The notes beneath the pieces are model-generated. The model saw only the letters and a program-made list of their open reading frames with translations. It did no database searches and was not told the origin of the DNA. Shown here piece after piece: positions 27,072 to 36,518 of a DNA stretch of 37,940 bases. Origin of the DNA: an uncultured Clostridia bacterium (GTDB lineage Bacteria; Bacillota; Clostridia; TANB77; CAG-508); the NCBI GenBank assembly GCA_947628015.1, contig CANQYG010000003.1, positions 1 to 37,940 on the forward strand. The letters are read 5' to 3'. Numbering within the stretch: position 1 is the first letter of the stretch; each line of letters starts with the position of its first letter. The position numbers were made by a program, and so were the translations under genes.

Positions 27072-28532
27072 TTAGAATTTGCATAAATGAATTGTATTTC
27101 CTACAAATATAACTTGTTCTTTATTAAAACTATCCCAATCTTTTTCTGCAAATTGATTTTGCAACTCTTCATCTTTCTCTGCTCTTACTAATTTTAATCC
27201 ATTATAATAATTAATCATTTCAACATCTGACCAATCTGGTCCGAATCCTGAAACATTCATATCTCCGGAAGTAAATATATTTTGATATGAAAATGCGTGT
27301 GATGCATCTACATAAATACATATATTTGTTACTTCTATTCCTGTTTCTTCTTGATACTCATTTATCATTTTTCCAATTTCAATTGAATTCATTTTATCTG
27401 TGTAATTTAAGTTGTAGTGAGCTATTTCTATATTGTTGAAACATATAAATTGTACTATTGTAAAAATCACACAAATTGTATTAAATAATGTATTTTTCAA
27501 ACCTTCTTCTTTTTCAATATTTACACAAGTATATAAAATTATTAAACCAAAAAGAGAGGCAAAAGCATAACTTGACCTTGCGACAAACCATATTGAATCT
27601 GTATTTTGCATTGCAAAAGGAGCAAGTGTTATTAATACATCTAATACTGCAACATAAATTAACCCCAATATTTTACTAATTTTTTTACTCTTTATCATTA
27701 TAATTAGTGATATTAAAATTGCTATTGTAGTCATTATTAAAAAGAAATATTTTGGAAGAATGTTGTATGTAAATAACATTTTTTCGCATCCTTCTGATAT
27801 CTTTTCTAATGTATCTGCAAAGTTTACAGCACCATTTACTCTGGCATTTGAGAAAAATATTCTAATTATTAAAAGATTTATTATAGCTGGCAAACCATAG
27901 CATAAAAACATCCATATATTATTTACTATAAAATCTTTAATGTTTTTCGAATATTTAACAATAAATATTGATGCAATTGCTATATAAATTGCAACTGTTC
28001 CTTGATAACTAAATGTTGAAATAAGCATAAAAATAAATGAAAATACTAAGTGTTTTCTTCCTTTTTCTTTATCTTCTAGATATTTTACAAATTGCTCTAC
28101 TGCACATACAGCCATAAGAATTGAAAGTAAAAGTACACCTTTTTCTAGATACATAAAATATTCTACCGAAAATGGATTTATAATAATCAAAGTAGTAACA
28201 ATAATACTTAGAAAATTATTTTGTATAAACTTTTTTACTATCAAATTTAGCTTGTAAAGTGCAATTGTAGTTGATAATATTGCAATTGAATATGTTAATA
28301 TATTTTTTGATGTAATACCTAGTCTTAACACTCCAACTAAAGCAAACCACATTGCACTTAAAATTCTTCCAGATGAAAGAAAATGATTTACTATATCTCT
28401 TGTTGGCATTGCAAATACACTATAAGTATCAACAGCAAATTGCATTTTTGCATAAGTTCCAAAAAATACTATTGTAATTAAAAAGAATATATATAATTTA
28501 TAGTCTTTAAATATGTTTTTTATTTTTTCCAT
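27072..28532 (-). CDS. GtrII-like glucosyltransferase domain membrane protein
   Basis: 486 residues with about 11 hydrophobic helices. The N-terminus has the arrangement seen in GtrII-type 'glucosyltransferase domain' proteins: one helix, then an outside loop VDTYSVFAMPTRDIVNHFLSSGRILSAMW, then a long helical region. The C-terminal soluble part (about 390-486) ends in an aspartate/asparagine-rich stretch. In O-antigen modification systems GtrII-type proteins transfer glucose from the lipid carrier to the growing polymer on the outer face. Here the partner GtrB-like gene lies immediately downstream. Assignment to GtrII rests on the overall pattern and the N-terminal loop, not on a catalytic motif. 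Confidence 0.65.
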   Translation of the reverse strand: MEKIKNIFKDYKLYIFFLITIVFFGTYAKMQFAVDTYSVFAMPTRDIVNHFLSSGRILSAMWFALVGVLRLGITSKNILTYSIAILSTTIALYKLNLIVKKFIQNNFLSIIVTTLIIINPFSVEYFMYLEKGVLLLSILMAVCAVEQFVKYLEDKEKGRKHLVFSFIFMLISTFSYQGTVAIYIAIASIFIVKYSKNIKDFIVNNIWMFLCYGLPAIINLLIIRIFFSNARVNGAVNFADTLEKISEGCEKMLFTYNILPKYFFLIMTTIAILISLIIMIKSKKISKILGLIYVAVLDVLITLAPFAMQNTDSIWFVARSSYAFASLFGLIILYTCVNIEKEEGLKNTLFNTICVIFTIVQFICFNNIEIAHYNLNYTDKMNSIEIGKMINEYQEETGIEVTNICIYVDASHAFSYQNIFTSGDMNVSGFGPDWSDVEMINYYNGLKLVRAEKDEELQNQFAEKDWDSFNKEQVIFVGNTIHLCKF

Positions 28533-28543
28533 GATTACCCCTA

Positions 28544-30805
28544 TTATCTTTTAATCTTCCATAAAAAATCTTTGATTCCAGTCTTTTTTATTAACTTTAT
28601 CATACCTCTATACCATCTATGTTGCCACATTACTTCTTTAAATAGTTCAAATTTATAATTAATTGCTTTAAAGCCAAAGTATTTATTATATTCTTCACAT
28701 TCCCATTCATACTCTATTCTATCAGTTATAAAGTATTTATTAATTAATTCTTTTGTAACTGATATATTTTTACTTAAGGCTTTTCCATTTTCTATTTTTT
28801 CTTCATTTGGATTTTTACATACTTCTTCAAAAATACTACTCATTTGCTCTGTCATTTTTTCTAATGTGAATCCATCTAATATTCTTTTTCTACATTTTGA
28901 TTTATATGAATCTAAATCACTTAATATTTTTTGAATTGCGTCTACATATAAATTTATTTCTTCTTTTTCATAATTAATATTTCTAATATCTTCTTCCTCT
29001 TGAAGGCAAGGAACTATTACTCCTACTTCATCATTTATTAACTCTTTTTGTCCTCCAACATCACTTGAAATTACTGGTATTCCCATACTTAAAGATTCAT
29101 AAGATGTTAGTGCTAGACCTTCTTTTATTGAGCAATTTATTGTTATATCACTTACACTATATATTTCTTGTGTTTTATCTGTTGAATCTAAGAAACATAT
29201 ATAATCCATAATTTTAAGTTTTTTTGCTTTTGCCTTTACTTCATTTAATAATAAGCCTCCTCCTACTATCAAGAATAATATATCTTTTCTTAATGTAGAA
29301 ATTTCTTTTATTATGTCTAGCAATAAAAATGGTCTCTTTTGCTCTGTAATTCTACATATATAGCTTATTATAAATTTATCTTTTGGCAAATTGTATTTTT
29401 CTATTAATTCATTTTTATCATAATTTTCTGGATTAAATTTTTCTTTATCTACTCCAATATATACTGTTTGCGTTTCTTTTTCTTTTCTTTTAAAGTAGTC
29501 TATTAATATTTTTCTACTATTTTCATTGCAAATTAAAGTTTTATCTATTACAGATTCATTTGCACTTGAATCTCTTGAATATCCGCCATTTCTGTTATAC
29601 CATTCTTCCATATGAACATAATCTATTATTGGAATAGATGGATTTTTTGCTTTTAGATATGGCAAAATAGAATATCCCATTTCACTATTTGTATTAAATA
29701 CTAAGTTTATATTGTTTTTTCTTATTATGTATTCTATAAAAGATGGCCAGTATTTCTGGTCTATAAATGTTGTTAAATCATATACAGTACAATATTTTTC
29801 AAACTCTTGTCTAAAACCATTTTTTTCTGGTTCTGTACTTATTACTGTAAAGCTAAATTTTTCTTTATCTAATCTTTTTAAAAGCTCTAAATTAAATCTG
29901 TCAGCTCCTCCCATTACCATCCAAGGAACTATCATAAGTATATTTATTTTCTCATTTTTTTCTTGACTTATTTGTGGCATTTGGTCAAAAATATCTTTTA
30001 ATTGCCAATTATAGTTGTACATTGGGTATTGAATTGCTTCTACTCTCTTTTTAACAGTTTCACCTGTTGCTTTTATTACTTCTAAGGCTCTTTTTTTATT
30101 TTCTTTTGCCCTTGTAAGTTCACTTCCTTCTTTTTTTCTCCTGTACCACATACCATAAAAGTTCATCCTAACAGGAAATTTGCCCAAAGCAAGTAGTTTA
30201 AGCCAAAAATTCCAATCTTCATATACCGCTTTTTCTCTTAGAGTATATCCATTTACCTCAAAAAAATCTTTTTTCCTAAGTATTCATGTACTTACCAAAT
30301 CATTTTCTTTTTTCATTTTTTCGCTGTCAAACCATTTATTCCATGTATATTCTATGCCTTCAAATCCAACAGAATCAGTATATGCCCAAGAAGCTTCTTT
30401 GTTTGTTTCTAAAGTCCAATATCCACACTCTAGATATGTTTTTTCTATTAAATCATCATCATCTATAAACATTAAATATTTGGCACTTGCAATTGATTTA
30501 CTTGCCCCAAAATCTCTAGTTGCTGACAATCCTTCATTTTTTTTGTGAAATACTTTGATTCTATTATCTAATTTTTTTATATTTTCTAATTCTTTCAATG
30601 CTTCTTTGTCATCTGAACCATCATCTATAATTAAAAGTTCAAAGCAAGGAAATGTTTGATTTAATAGTGAATTTACAGTTTGTCTTATATATTTTTTGCT
30701 ATTATAAAATGGCATAATTATTGATATAAGTGGCTCTTCATTGTTATATTTTATCTTTTCTAATTTTTTTCCTGGTTCTTGTGTAAAATCAAATAGTTTA
30801 TTCAT
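28544..30805 (-). pseudogene. Bifunctional GT2-GT4 glycosyltransferase interrupted by an in-frame TGA
   Basis: A single frame of about 753 codons is broken only by one TGA (30286-30284). Before it lies a GT2 domain (ISIIMPFYNSKKYIRQTVNS, IIDDGSDDKE, MFIDDDDLIEKTYLE, ending NDLVST). After it the same frame continues ILRKKDFFEVNGYTLREKAV, EDWNFWLKLLALGKFPVRM, the expected C-terminal part of the GT2 domain, then a GT4 domain (MVMGGADRFNLELLKRL, ITEQKRPFLLLDII, the EX7E region EGLALTSYESLSMGIPVISS). The TGA probably replaces a cysteine codon (TGT/TGC). TGA is a genuine stop elsewhere in the window. Internal restart at the ATG at 30187 could still yield the GT4 part, but it has no clear ribosome site. 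Likely role: two sequential sugar additions. Confidence 0.8.
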
Positions 30806-30859
30806 AATTCATATGCTTTTTTTTTAGCATTCTCCTTTCATAATTTTAAAATTATTGCA

Positions 30860-31633
30860 TTATAATTCTTCTGCAAATCTCTTTTGTAATTTATTAAATA
30901 TTGCATATCCAATAAGTACAACTAATATTCCAATTGCAATTATAACAAAAATACTTTTCATATTAGGCATTTGTTGATAATAAAATATGTCTCTATACCC
31001 TTCTATAATGTGAGTCATTGGATTTATATTTAATATCCATCTAAATCTTTCTGGTATTGTATCTATTGAATATACTATTGGAGTTCCATAAAAAAGTAAT
31101 TGTAAAAATACTCCAATAAAATGTTGCAAGTCTCTAAAATATACTGTTACACAAGATACTATCAATGAAATTCCTATTAAAATAATATATTGTGCAAGTA
31201 ATAAAAGTGGATAAAATAATATAAGTGTTGAGATTCCTACTCCTGTTATTAATACAAATCCAATTATTATTACTGTTGATATTAAAAATGTAATTGTTTC
31301 ACTTGTTACTAAAGAAATCGGCAAAATTTCTCTTGGGAAATATACTTTTTTAATAATATTTCCATTTTCAATCATAACACCGGCTGACCTATTTATAACA
31401 CTTGCAAAATATGTCCAAGGAATAAGTCCACATACCATAAATACTGTGTAATTTTCTATATTATTTCTCATAATTAGTGGAAATACAATAGCATATACAC
31501 ATATTTGAAGTAGTGGATTTATAAATGACCATATAACTCCTAAAAATGAATTTTTATATTTTCCACCTATGTCTTTTTTTATACTTGTTTTTAACAGTTC
31601 CCTATATTGATATAATCTTTTAAAAATACTCAT
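30860..31633 (-). CDS. ABC-2 type polysaccharide exporter permease (Wzm/TagG-like)
   Basis: 257 residues with six hydrophobic helices, typical of ABC-2 permeases for polysaccharide or teichoic acid export. Family features: N-terminal RLYQYRELLKTSIKKDIGGKY followed by FLGVIWSFINPLLQICVY, NPMTHIIEGYRDIFYY near the C-terminus, and a short basic tail. With the ATP-binding protein encoded just upstream (31693-32430) it forms the exporter for the lipid-linked glycan made by this locus, moving it across the cytoplasmic membrane. The 59-base gap from the ATPase gene contains a small hairpin. The interrupted GT2-GT4 gene follows. Confidence 0.92.
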   Translation of the reverse strand: MSIFKRLYQYRELLKTSIKKDIGGKYKNSFLGVIWSFINPLLQICVYAIVFPLIMRNNIENYTVFMVCGLIPWTYFASVINRSAGVMIENGNIIKKVYFPREILPISLVTSETITFLISTVIIIGFVLITGVGISTLILFYPLLLLAQYIILIGISLIVSCVTVYFRDLQHFIGVFLQLLFYGTPIVYSIDTIPERFRWILNINPMTHIIEGYRDIFYYQQMPNMKSIFVIIAIGILVVLIGYAIFNKLQKRFAEEL

Positions 31634-31692
31634 CTATGTTTCCTTTCAAATTTAGACATTTTTTTATTCTAATTATAGCTTTTTTTCATAAG

Positions 31693-32430
31693 CTAAGTTG
31701 TTTGTTTTATATATTCATCTATTACTTCGTTTGTATCTCCATCCATCTGAATTATACCTTTATTTAGCCATACTGCTCTGTCGCATAGCTCTCTTGCAGA
31801 TTCTAAACTATGAGTAACAAAAACCATAGTTTTGCCTTCTTTTTTTAGTTCCTTCATTTTGTTAATACATTTTTCTTGAAAATGTTGGTCTCCAACAGAT
31901 AATATTTCATCAACAAGTAAAATCTCTGCATCAACATTTATAGCAACAGAAAACGCAAGCCTCATATACATACCTGATGAATATGTTCTAACTGGGTTAT
32001 CTATATAACTTCCAAGCTCAGAAAACTCAATTATTTGGTCTAGCCTTTTGTCAATTTCTTTTCTTGTTAGTCCAAATATTGAAGCATTAAAATATATATT
32101 TTCTCTTCCAGAAAAATCTGGGTGAAAACCTGCTCCAAGCTCTAAAAGTGATGTTAACTTTCCATTGGTAACTATCTTTCCTTTATTAGGATATATAATT
32201 TTAGTCATTAATTTTAAAAGAGTTGACTTTCCGCTTCCGTTTACTCCAATAAGAGCAACAGCTTCACCATTTTTTATCGTTAAATTTATATCTTTTAATA
32301 CTTCTCTTGTTTCTTTTCTGTTTCTCTTCCAAAATAAAAGCTTTTCTTTTATGCTATTTGCTTTGTCTAAATATACATTAAAAGTTTTGTAAACATGTTC
32401 TACAATAATTCTGTTTTCTTTACCTTGCAT
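31693..32430 (-). CDS. ABC transporter ATPase for polysaccharide export (Wzt/TagH-like)
   Basis: A 245-residue nucleotide-binding protein: Walker A GVNGSGKST, LLELGAGFHPDFSGRENIYF (characteristic of the polysaccharide/teichoic exporter group), signature YSSGMYMRLAFS, Walker B ILLVDEILSVGD and H-loop VFVTHSLES. It lacks the C-terminal carbohydrate-binding domain of long Wzt proteins, so it is the short form. The frame opens at 32460, overlapping the previous gene, but the ATG at 32430 has AAAGG nine bases upstream and leaves a 16-base gap, so it is the better start. It works with the Wzm/TagG-like permease at 30860. Confidence 0.93.
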   Translation of the reverse strand: MQGKENRIIVEHVYKTFNVYLDKANSIKEKLLFWKRNRKETREVLKDINLTIKNGEAVALIGVNGSGKSTLLKLMTKIIYPNKGKIVTNGKLTSLLELGAGFHPDFSGRENIYFNASIFGLTRKEIDKRLDQIIEFSELGSYIDNPVRTYSSGMYMRLAFSVAINVDAEILLVDEILSVGDQHFQEKCINKMKELKKEGKTMVFVTHSLESARELCDRAVWLNKGIIQMDGDTNEVIDEYIKQTT

Positions 32431-32446
32431 AATCTTAAACCTTTCT

Positions 32447-33376
32447 TTAATAACCTTCATCCATAAAATCGTTTGTTACTTTTTTTCTCTTGAAGTTCTT
32501 TCTAGTAAGAATTGAAATAGGAATCCATAAAAATATTATCATTATTTTATTAAAGCTACCTTTTACATTTTTAATTGCATCACTTCTTGCTGATAAAATT
32601 GCAAACATTATGTAATATTTGTATATATACATCTTTTTGCTAAAAGGTATTCCTTTTAAATTCATCTTTAAAATTTCTTTAAAATATTCGTAAAAACCTA
32701 AAGGAGCTAGTTCAAAAACTCTTTTTTTATTTTTTACATAGCCATCATCTTTGTAGTCTCCAATAATTATTGCCTCATTTACGCAAATTACATCATAGTC
32801 TGCATCAATTTTGTTATACATTCTAAACTCTGTAACAAACTTTTCATCTGCCTCTAATATGTGCTTGTATTTTTTTCTAATCTCTGTTTTATAAACTAGT
32901 ATTTTTTCTCCTGTCATTTTTTCTTTGTAATATAAGCTAAACATATCACTTCTATGATTGTCTTCTATAAATTCTGTTCCATCAATTTTTCCACTTTCAT
33001 TTTTCTTCAAAAAAGCAAGTGCATATACTGTTTCATCACTTAATAGCTTGTCTATGTTTTTGTTAATAATATCAAATGCGCCAGTTACAAAGTAATCATC
33101 TGAATCACATTCTATTATTACATCTCCTGTAACAAATTTCATTAAGTTGTTAATTGCTGACATTTTTCCTTGATTTTCTTGGTAGTGATATTCTATTTTA
33201 ATTATGTTTTGTTTAATAAAATTATCTATAATTAATTTAGTTTTATCAGTAGAACCATCATCCATAATGAGCCATTCATATTCTATGTTAGAATTACTAT
33301 TGATAACTAAACTTGTATATAATCTTTCTAAATCATGCGCTCTATTATATGTAGCTGTTAGTATTGAAATCTTCAT
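32447..33376 (-). CDS. GT2 family glycosyltransferase
   Basis: 309 residues with a GT-A fold GT2 domain: SILTATYNRAHDLERLYTSL, MDDGSTDKTK, GDVIIECDSDDYFVTGAFD (the DSDD metal site) and YHYQENQGKMSAINN. The C-terminal 70 residues are more basic and contain a hydrophobic stretch (IMIIFLWIPISILTRKN), perhaps membrane-associated. It adds a sugar to the growing lipid-linked chain in the cytoplasm; donor and acceptor are unknown. It is the first gene after the promoter and leader at 33403-33468 and is followed within 16 bases by the exporter ATPase gene. Confidence 0.88.
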   Translation of the reverse strand: MKISILTATYNRAHDLERLYTSLVINSNSNIEYEWLIMDDGSTDKTKLIIDNFIKQNIIKIEYHYQENQGKMSAINNLMKFVTGDVIIECDSDDYFVTGAFDIINKNIDKLLSDETVYALAFLKKNESGKIDGTEFIEDNHRSDMFSLYYKEKMTGEKILVYKTEIRKKYKHILEADEKFVTEFRMYNKIDADYDVICVNEAIIIGDYKDDGYVKNKKRVFELAPLGFYEYFKEILKMNLKGIPFSKKMYIYKYYIMFAILSARSDAIKNVKGSFNKIMIIFLWIPISILTRKNFKRKKVTNDFMDEGY

Positions 33377-33402
33377 TAAAAGTCTGTTTCCTTAATTTGA
33401 TT

Positions 33403-33435
33403 ATTTAGGTTTTTAAAGGTTACCCATAAACCTTT
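33403..33435 (-). promoter_or_regulatory. Duplicated leader element, copy 1 (5' of the 33376 gene)
   Basis: In the minus-strand leader a 33-base element (AAAGGTTTATGGGTAACC onward to CCTAAAT) recurs almost unchanged at 36459-36493; about 30 positions match, with a two-base insertion in the other copy. It can pair AGGTTT with AAACCT, or AAAGGTT with AACCTTT, two exclusive hairpins. This suits an RNA leader element such as an attenuator or antitermination site. Confidence 0.5.
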
Positions 33436-33439
33436 ACAT

Positions 33440-33468
33440 ATAATATCATAAATTACTATTATAAACAA
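33440..33468 (-). promoter_or_regulatory. Glycan-locus promoter, copy 1
   Basis: Minus-strand TTGTTT (33468-33463), 17-base spacer, TATTAT (33445-33440), followed by ATG. The 32 bases around it match the promoter at 36519-36547 at 26 positions. It drives the gene starting at 33376 and, by spacing, the exporter and downstream genes. Confidence 0.7.
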
Positions 33469-33491
33469 TAATTTGATTATATTTTAATTTT

Positions 33492-34455
33492 TTAATACGG
33501 ACTTCTAATATGTGTTAATAGTTTTAGTACTCTATAATTTTCATTGCATACTAAGTTGCAAAATAGTTTGAATAATAGTGGTTTATTTTTATAATATTCA
33601 TTGTTTTTCCAGTTTGGAAATTTTATATTCACTTCTTCTGCACATTTTTTTATATCTTCATATTTATTAAATTTTAAAAATTTAAAACTTGAAAAATATA
33701 TAAGTTGGAAAATGTATAAATATTCAATTTCCTTTTTAAATTCTGTATCTTTTAGCTTTTCATATAAATAATTGCAAGCTTTGATAATGTCTAAAAATTT
33801 TTTATTATATTCTATTTTTTGCATTGTAGAATTTTCTCTTTGTCTATAAAAATATAACTCTTCATTAATATATCCAATCTTTTTTGTGTACTTTGGCATT
33901 GCTGGTATTATTGCAAAATCTTCATATAAAATATCTTCTGGAAATTCAATTTTTTCATTTATCCATATATCTCTTTTATAAATTTTATTTACAGGACCGT
34001 GGGTTTGACAATATATATGTTGAATAATTAAATTCTTTTAAAAATCTAGGTAATGTCTCCCTTGACTCTTTTCTTCCATCTTCATAAACCCAAGCCATAT
34101 CACAAACTACAACGTCTAACTTCTTTTTTATTCCTTCATTATATAAAATTTCATACATATCATTTTCAATGTAATCATCTGAATCTACAAAGCCTATATA
34201 TTCTCCACTTGCCTTTTTTACACCATAATTTCTAGCTGAACCTTGTCCACCATTTTCTTTTATATAACTTTTAAATAATTCAGGATATTTTTCTACATAT
34301 TCATCAATAATATTTTGACTTTTATCTTTAGAGCCATCATTTACTATAATTACTTCTAAATCATCTTTAATTGTTTGATTTACCAACGAATCAAGACATT
34401 CTCTTAAATATTCTTGAACATTATATACTGGAATAATAACGCTTACCTTTGGCAT
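33492..34455 (-). pseudogene. GT2 glycosyltransferase with a +1 frameshift
   Basis: Two frames encode one GT2 protein of about 320 residues. Residues 1-156, from the ATG at 34455, hold SVIIPVYNVQEYLRECLDSL, NDGSKDKSQ and GFVDSDDYIENDMYEIL, then run off frame after YILSNP. Near 33,998-34,004 the coding frame changes; the shifted frame reads GPVNKIYKRDIWINEKIEFP, EDFAIIPAMPKYTKKIGY and continues to 33492 through YFYRQRENSTM. Removing one base (or adding two) restores it. No long homopolymer is at the site. The protein closely resembles the two GT2 proteins upstream (34471, 35491), so the loss may be partly buffered. It may be an error in the assembly. Confidence 0.8.
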
Positions 34456-34470
34456 AAATTTACCCTTTCT

Positions 34471-35430
34471 TTATTTTATTAATCCAAAAATTTTGCAATA
34501 AATTTTATAAGTATATTTATTTACTTTTTTCATGTAAAAATCTTTTAAAGATTTTCTTTTTTTCAATATTTCATTTTGTCTCCAATTAGGAAATTTTTCA
34601 TTTAAGTTTTTCCAAGTTTCATATAATATTTTTTCTTTTAGCTTTTTATCTTTTATTTTTGCAACCCTTTTTAAAGAACTGCAAAGTAAATATCTTGTGT
34701 ATACATATTCTAGCTCCATTTTATATTCATCATAAATTTGGTTTGATTTATAATAATTTAAAACATTGTCAAGTACTGAAAAGATATCTCTTGTTTTCTC
34801 ATTGTATTCATACGAAACTGAAGACTTTCTTTGCACATAATGTACTAATGGTTCTTTTATAAATGAAACTTTATCACAATAAGGTACTAATTTATATGTA
34901 AACTCTACATCTTCATATCTAAGCCCTTTTGGAAAATATATTTTATTTGATTGTACTACCATTCTTTTAATCATTTTGTTCCAAGGAATTACTCTGGCAT
35001 ATAAAAGCATTTCTTTTTTATTTGCATAAATAGCGCCTGTATCTAGCTTTTTCTTGTGTGGATATTCCCAATAAAAATCACATTCAACAATACTGCTATT
35101 TTCTTCTTTTGCTTTATTATACATTTTTTCATACATATTAGGCTCTGCATAATCATCTGCATCTAAAAAAGCTATGTACTCTCCTGTAGCATAAGGTATT
35201 GCATAATTTCTTGCATCAGCCGCTCCACCATTTTCTTTTTCTAGATATTTTATTTTATCTTTGTACTGTTCTTCATACTTTTTTATTATTTCCTTTGAGC
35301 CGTCTTTTGAGCCATCATTTACTATTATAATTTCTATATCTTGTAAAGTTTGATTTAATAAAGATTCTAAACTTTTTTCGATATAATTTTCTGCATTAAA
35401 AACAGGCATTATAATACTAACCTTTACCAT
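34471..35430 (-). CDS. GT2 family glycosyltransferase
   Basis: 319 residues. GT2 domain features: SIIMPVFNAENYIEKSLESL, NDGSKDGSKE, GEYIAFLDADDYAEPNMYEK (DADD metal site), KGLRYEDVEFTYKL and PLVHYVQRKSSVSY. The last 100 residues are basic and helical without a membrane segment, as in capsule and teichoic-type GT2 enzymes. The start at 35430 has AGAAAGGAAATTTTAT upstream. It is the middle of three tandem GT2 genes and starts 60 bases downstream of the first, so they are probably co-transcribed from the promoter at 36519. Donor sugar and acceptor cannot be predicted. Confidence 0.88.
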   Translation of the reverse strand: MVKVSIIMPVFNAENYIEKSLESLLNQTLQDIEIIIVNDGSKDGSKEIIKKYEEQYKDKIKYLEKENGGAADARNYAIPYATGEYIAFLDADDYAEPNMYEKMYNKAKEENSSIVECDFYWEYPHKKKLDTGAIYANKKEMLLYARVIPWNKMIKRMVVQSNKIYFPKGLRYEDVEFTYKLVPYCDKVSFIKEPLVHYVQRKSSVSYEYNEKTRDIFSVLDNVLNYYKSNQIYDEYKMELEYVYTRYLLCSSLKRVAKIKDKKLKEKILYETWKNLNEKFPNWRQNEILKKRKSLKDFYMKKVNKYTYKIYCKIFGLIK

Positions 35431-35490
35431 ATAAAATTTCCTTTCTAAATTTGTATGCTATAATATTCTTTATCTTATTTTAAATAAACT

Positions 35491-36435
35491 TTATCTTAGT
35501 TTCAAATACCAATTTATATTAATATTTAAAAGTAACTTTTTTAAGAGCTGTTTAAGATTTCTTGCTTTTATATTTTTCAACATTTTTCTTCTTTTTATCT
35601 CTTTTATATAAAGCTTTCTATCTTCTCCTTCAAGTTCTTCAACTTTTAAAATAATATTATTTGTGTAGTATATTTTTATATTTTCTTTTGTTTTTTTCGC
35701 TAAATCTATATTTTTTATTTCTTCTTCCATAGCAGTATAATGTTCTAACATATCCATTGCTCTTTTAAGAGTTTTTTCTTTGTCATTTCCTCTAGTTATG
35801 CTCTCGTTTGACTGGTAATAATAATATCCATAAATATCTGTTGAAGTAATACTTTTGGCTTTTACCATAAGAAGAACAGTTGTTGCAAAATCTTCGTGAT
35901 ATTTTCCTACTGGATATTTAAAATTATTTTCATCTAAAAAAGATTTTTTGTATAAATAAAGCCACGCTGGTTGAAGCATTATATCTGTACTATATAAAGT
36001 ATTAAAAGCATCTTCTCCCATTAGCTCATCAAAAGTAGGACCATCTATTTTTTCTATTTCTTTGTAGTTCTCATCTACCTTTATCATTTTATATTTTATC
36101 ATATCTATTTGCAATAAAATGTATTTTTCAAGCTTTTCAAATAAACTTGTATCTATATAATCATCAGAATCTACAAAACATATATAATCTCCACTTGCTT
36201 TTTCTAAGCCATAGTTTCTTGCATCTGATAATCCACCATTTTCTTTAATATAGCTTTTTATGTTAGAATATTCTTTTACATATTCATCAATTATATCTTG
36301 GCTTTTGTCTTTTGATCCATCATTTACTACTATTATTTCTATATCCTTTAATGTTTGATTAACTATTGAATTAAGACATTTACCTATTGTATTTTCTACA
36401 TTATAAACAGGAACTATTACACTTATTTTTGTCAT
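35491..36435 (-). CDS. GT2 family glycosyltransferase, first gene of the glycan block
   Basis: 314 residues: SVIVPVYNVENTIGKCLNSI, NDGSKDKSQDI, GDYICFVDSDDYIDTSLFEK (DSDD), KYHEDFATTVLLMVKAKS and YGYYYYQSNESITR, then a basic helical tail. The paralogue at 33492 shares much of the N-terminal half (NDGSKDKSQ, IDEYV, KENGG), pointing to recent duplication. The start at 36435 has AAGGAATAAATTTTAAT upstream. It is the first gene after the promoter and leader at 36459-36547 and so opens the glycan transcription unit. Confidence 0.88.
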   Translation of the reverse strand: MTKISVIVPVYNVENTIGKCLNSIVNQTLKDIEIIVVNDGSKDKSQDIIDEYVKEYSNIKSYIKENGGLSDARNYGLEKASGDYICFVDSDDYIDTSLFEKLEKYILLQIDMIKYKMIKVDENYKEIEKIDGPTFDELMGEDAFNTLYSTDIMLQPAWLYLYKKSFLDENNFKYPVGKYHEDFATTVLLMVKAKSITSTDIYGYYYYQSNESITRGNDKEKTLKRAMDMLEHYTAMEEEIKNIDLAKKTKENIKIYYTNNIILKVEELEGEDRKLYIKEIKRRKMLKNIKARNLKQLLKKLLLNININWYLKLR

Positions 36436-36458
36436 ATTAAAATTTATTCCTTTATAAT

Positions 36459-36493
36459 ATTTAGGTTTTTTAAGGACTTACCTATAAACCTTT
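36459..36493 (-). promoter_or_regulatory. Duplicated leader element, copy 2 (5' of the 36435 gene)
   Basis: Nearly identical to the element at 33403-33435 (AAAGGTTTATAGGTAAGTCC onward to CCTAAAT). The AGGTTT/AAACCT pairing is kept; the alternative short hairpin of copy 1 is weakened here. It starts about 25 bases after the -10 box, further than in copy 1, so position relative to the promoter is not fixed, which argues for an RNA or protein site rather than a promoter part. Confidence 0.5.
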
Positions 36494-36518
36494 TATAGCT
36501 TCATTTTTAATTATGCAT

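Noticed and set aside
30284-30286. Alternative genetic code (TGA as Trp/Gly) or selenocysteine
   Set aside because: Only one internal TGA occurs, the gene at 20940 ends with TGA, and no SECIS-like hairpin is evident just after it. A mutation or base error is simpler.
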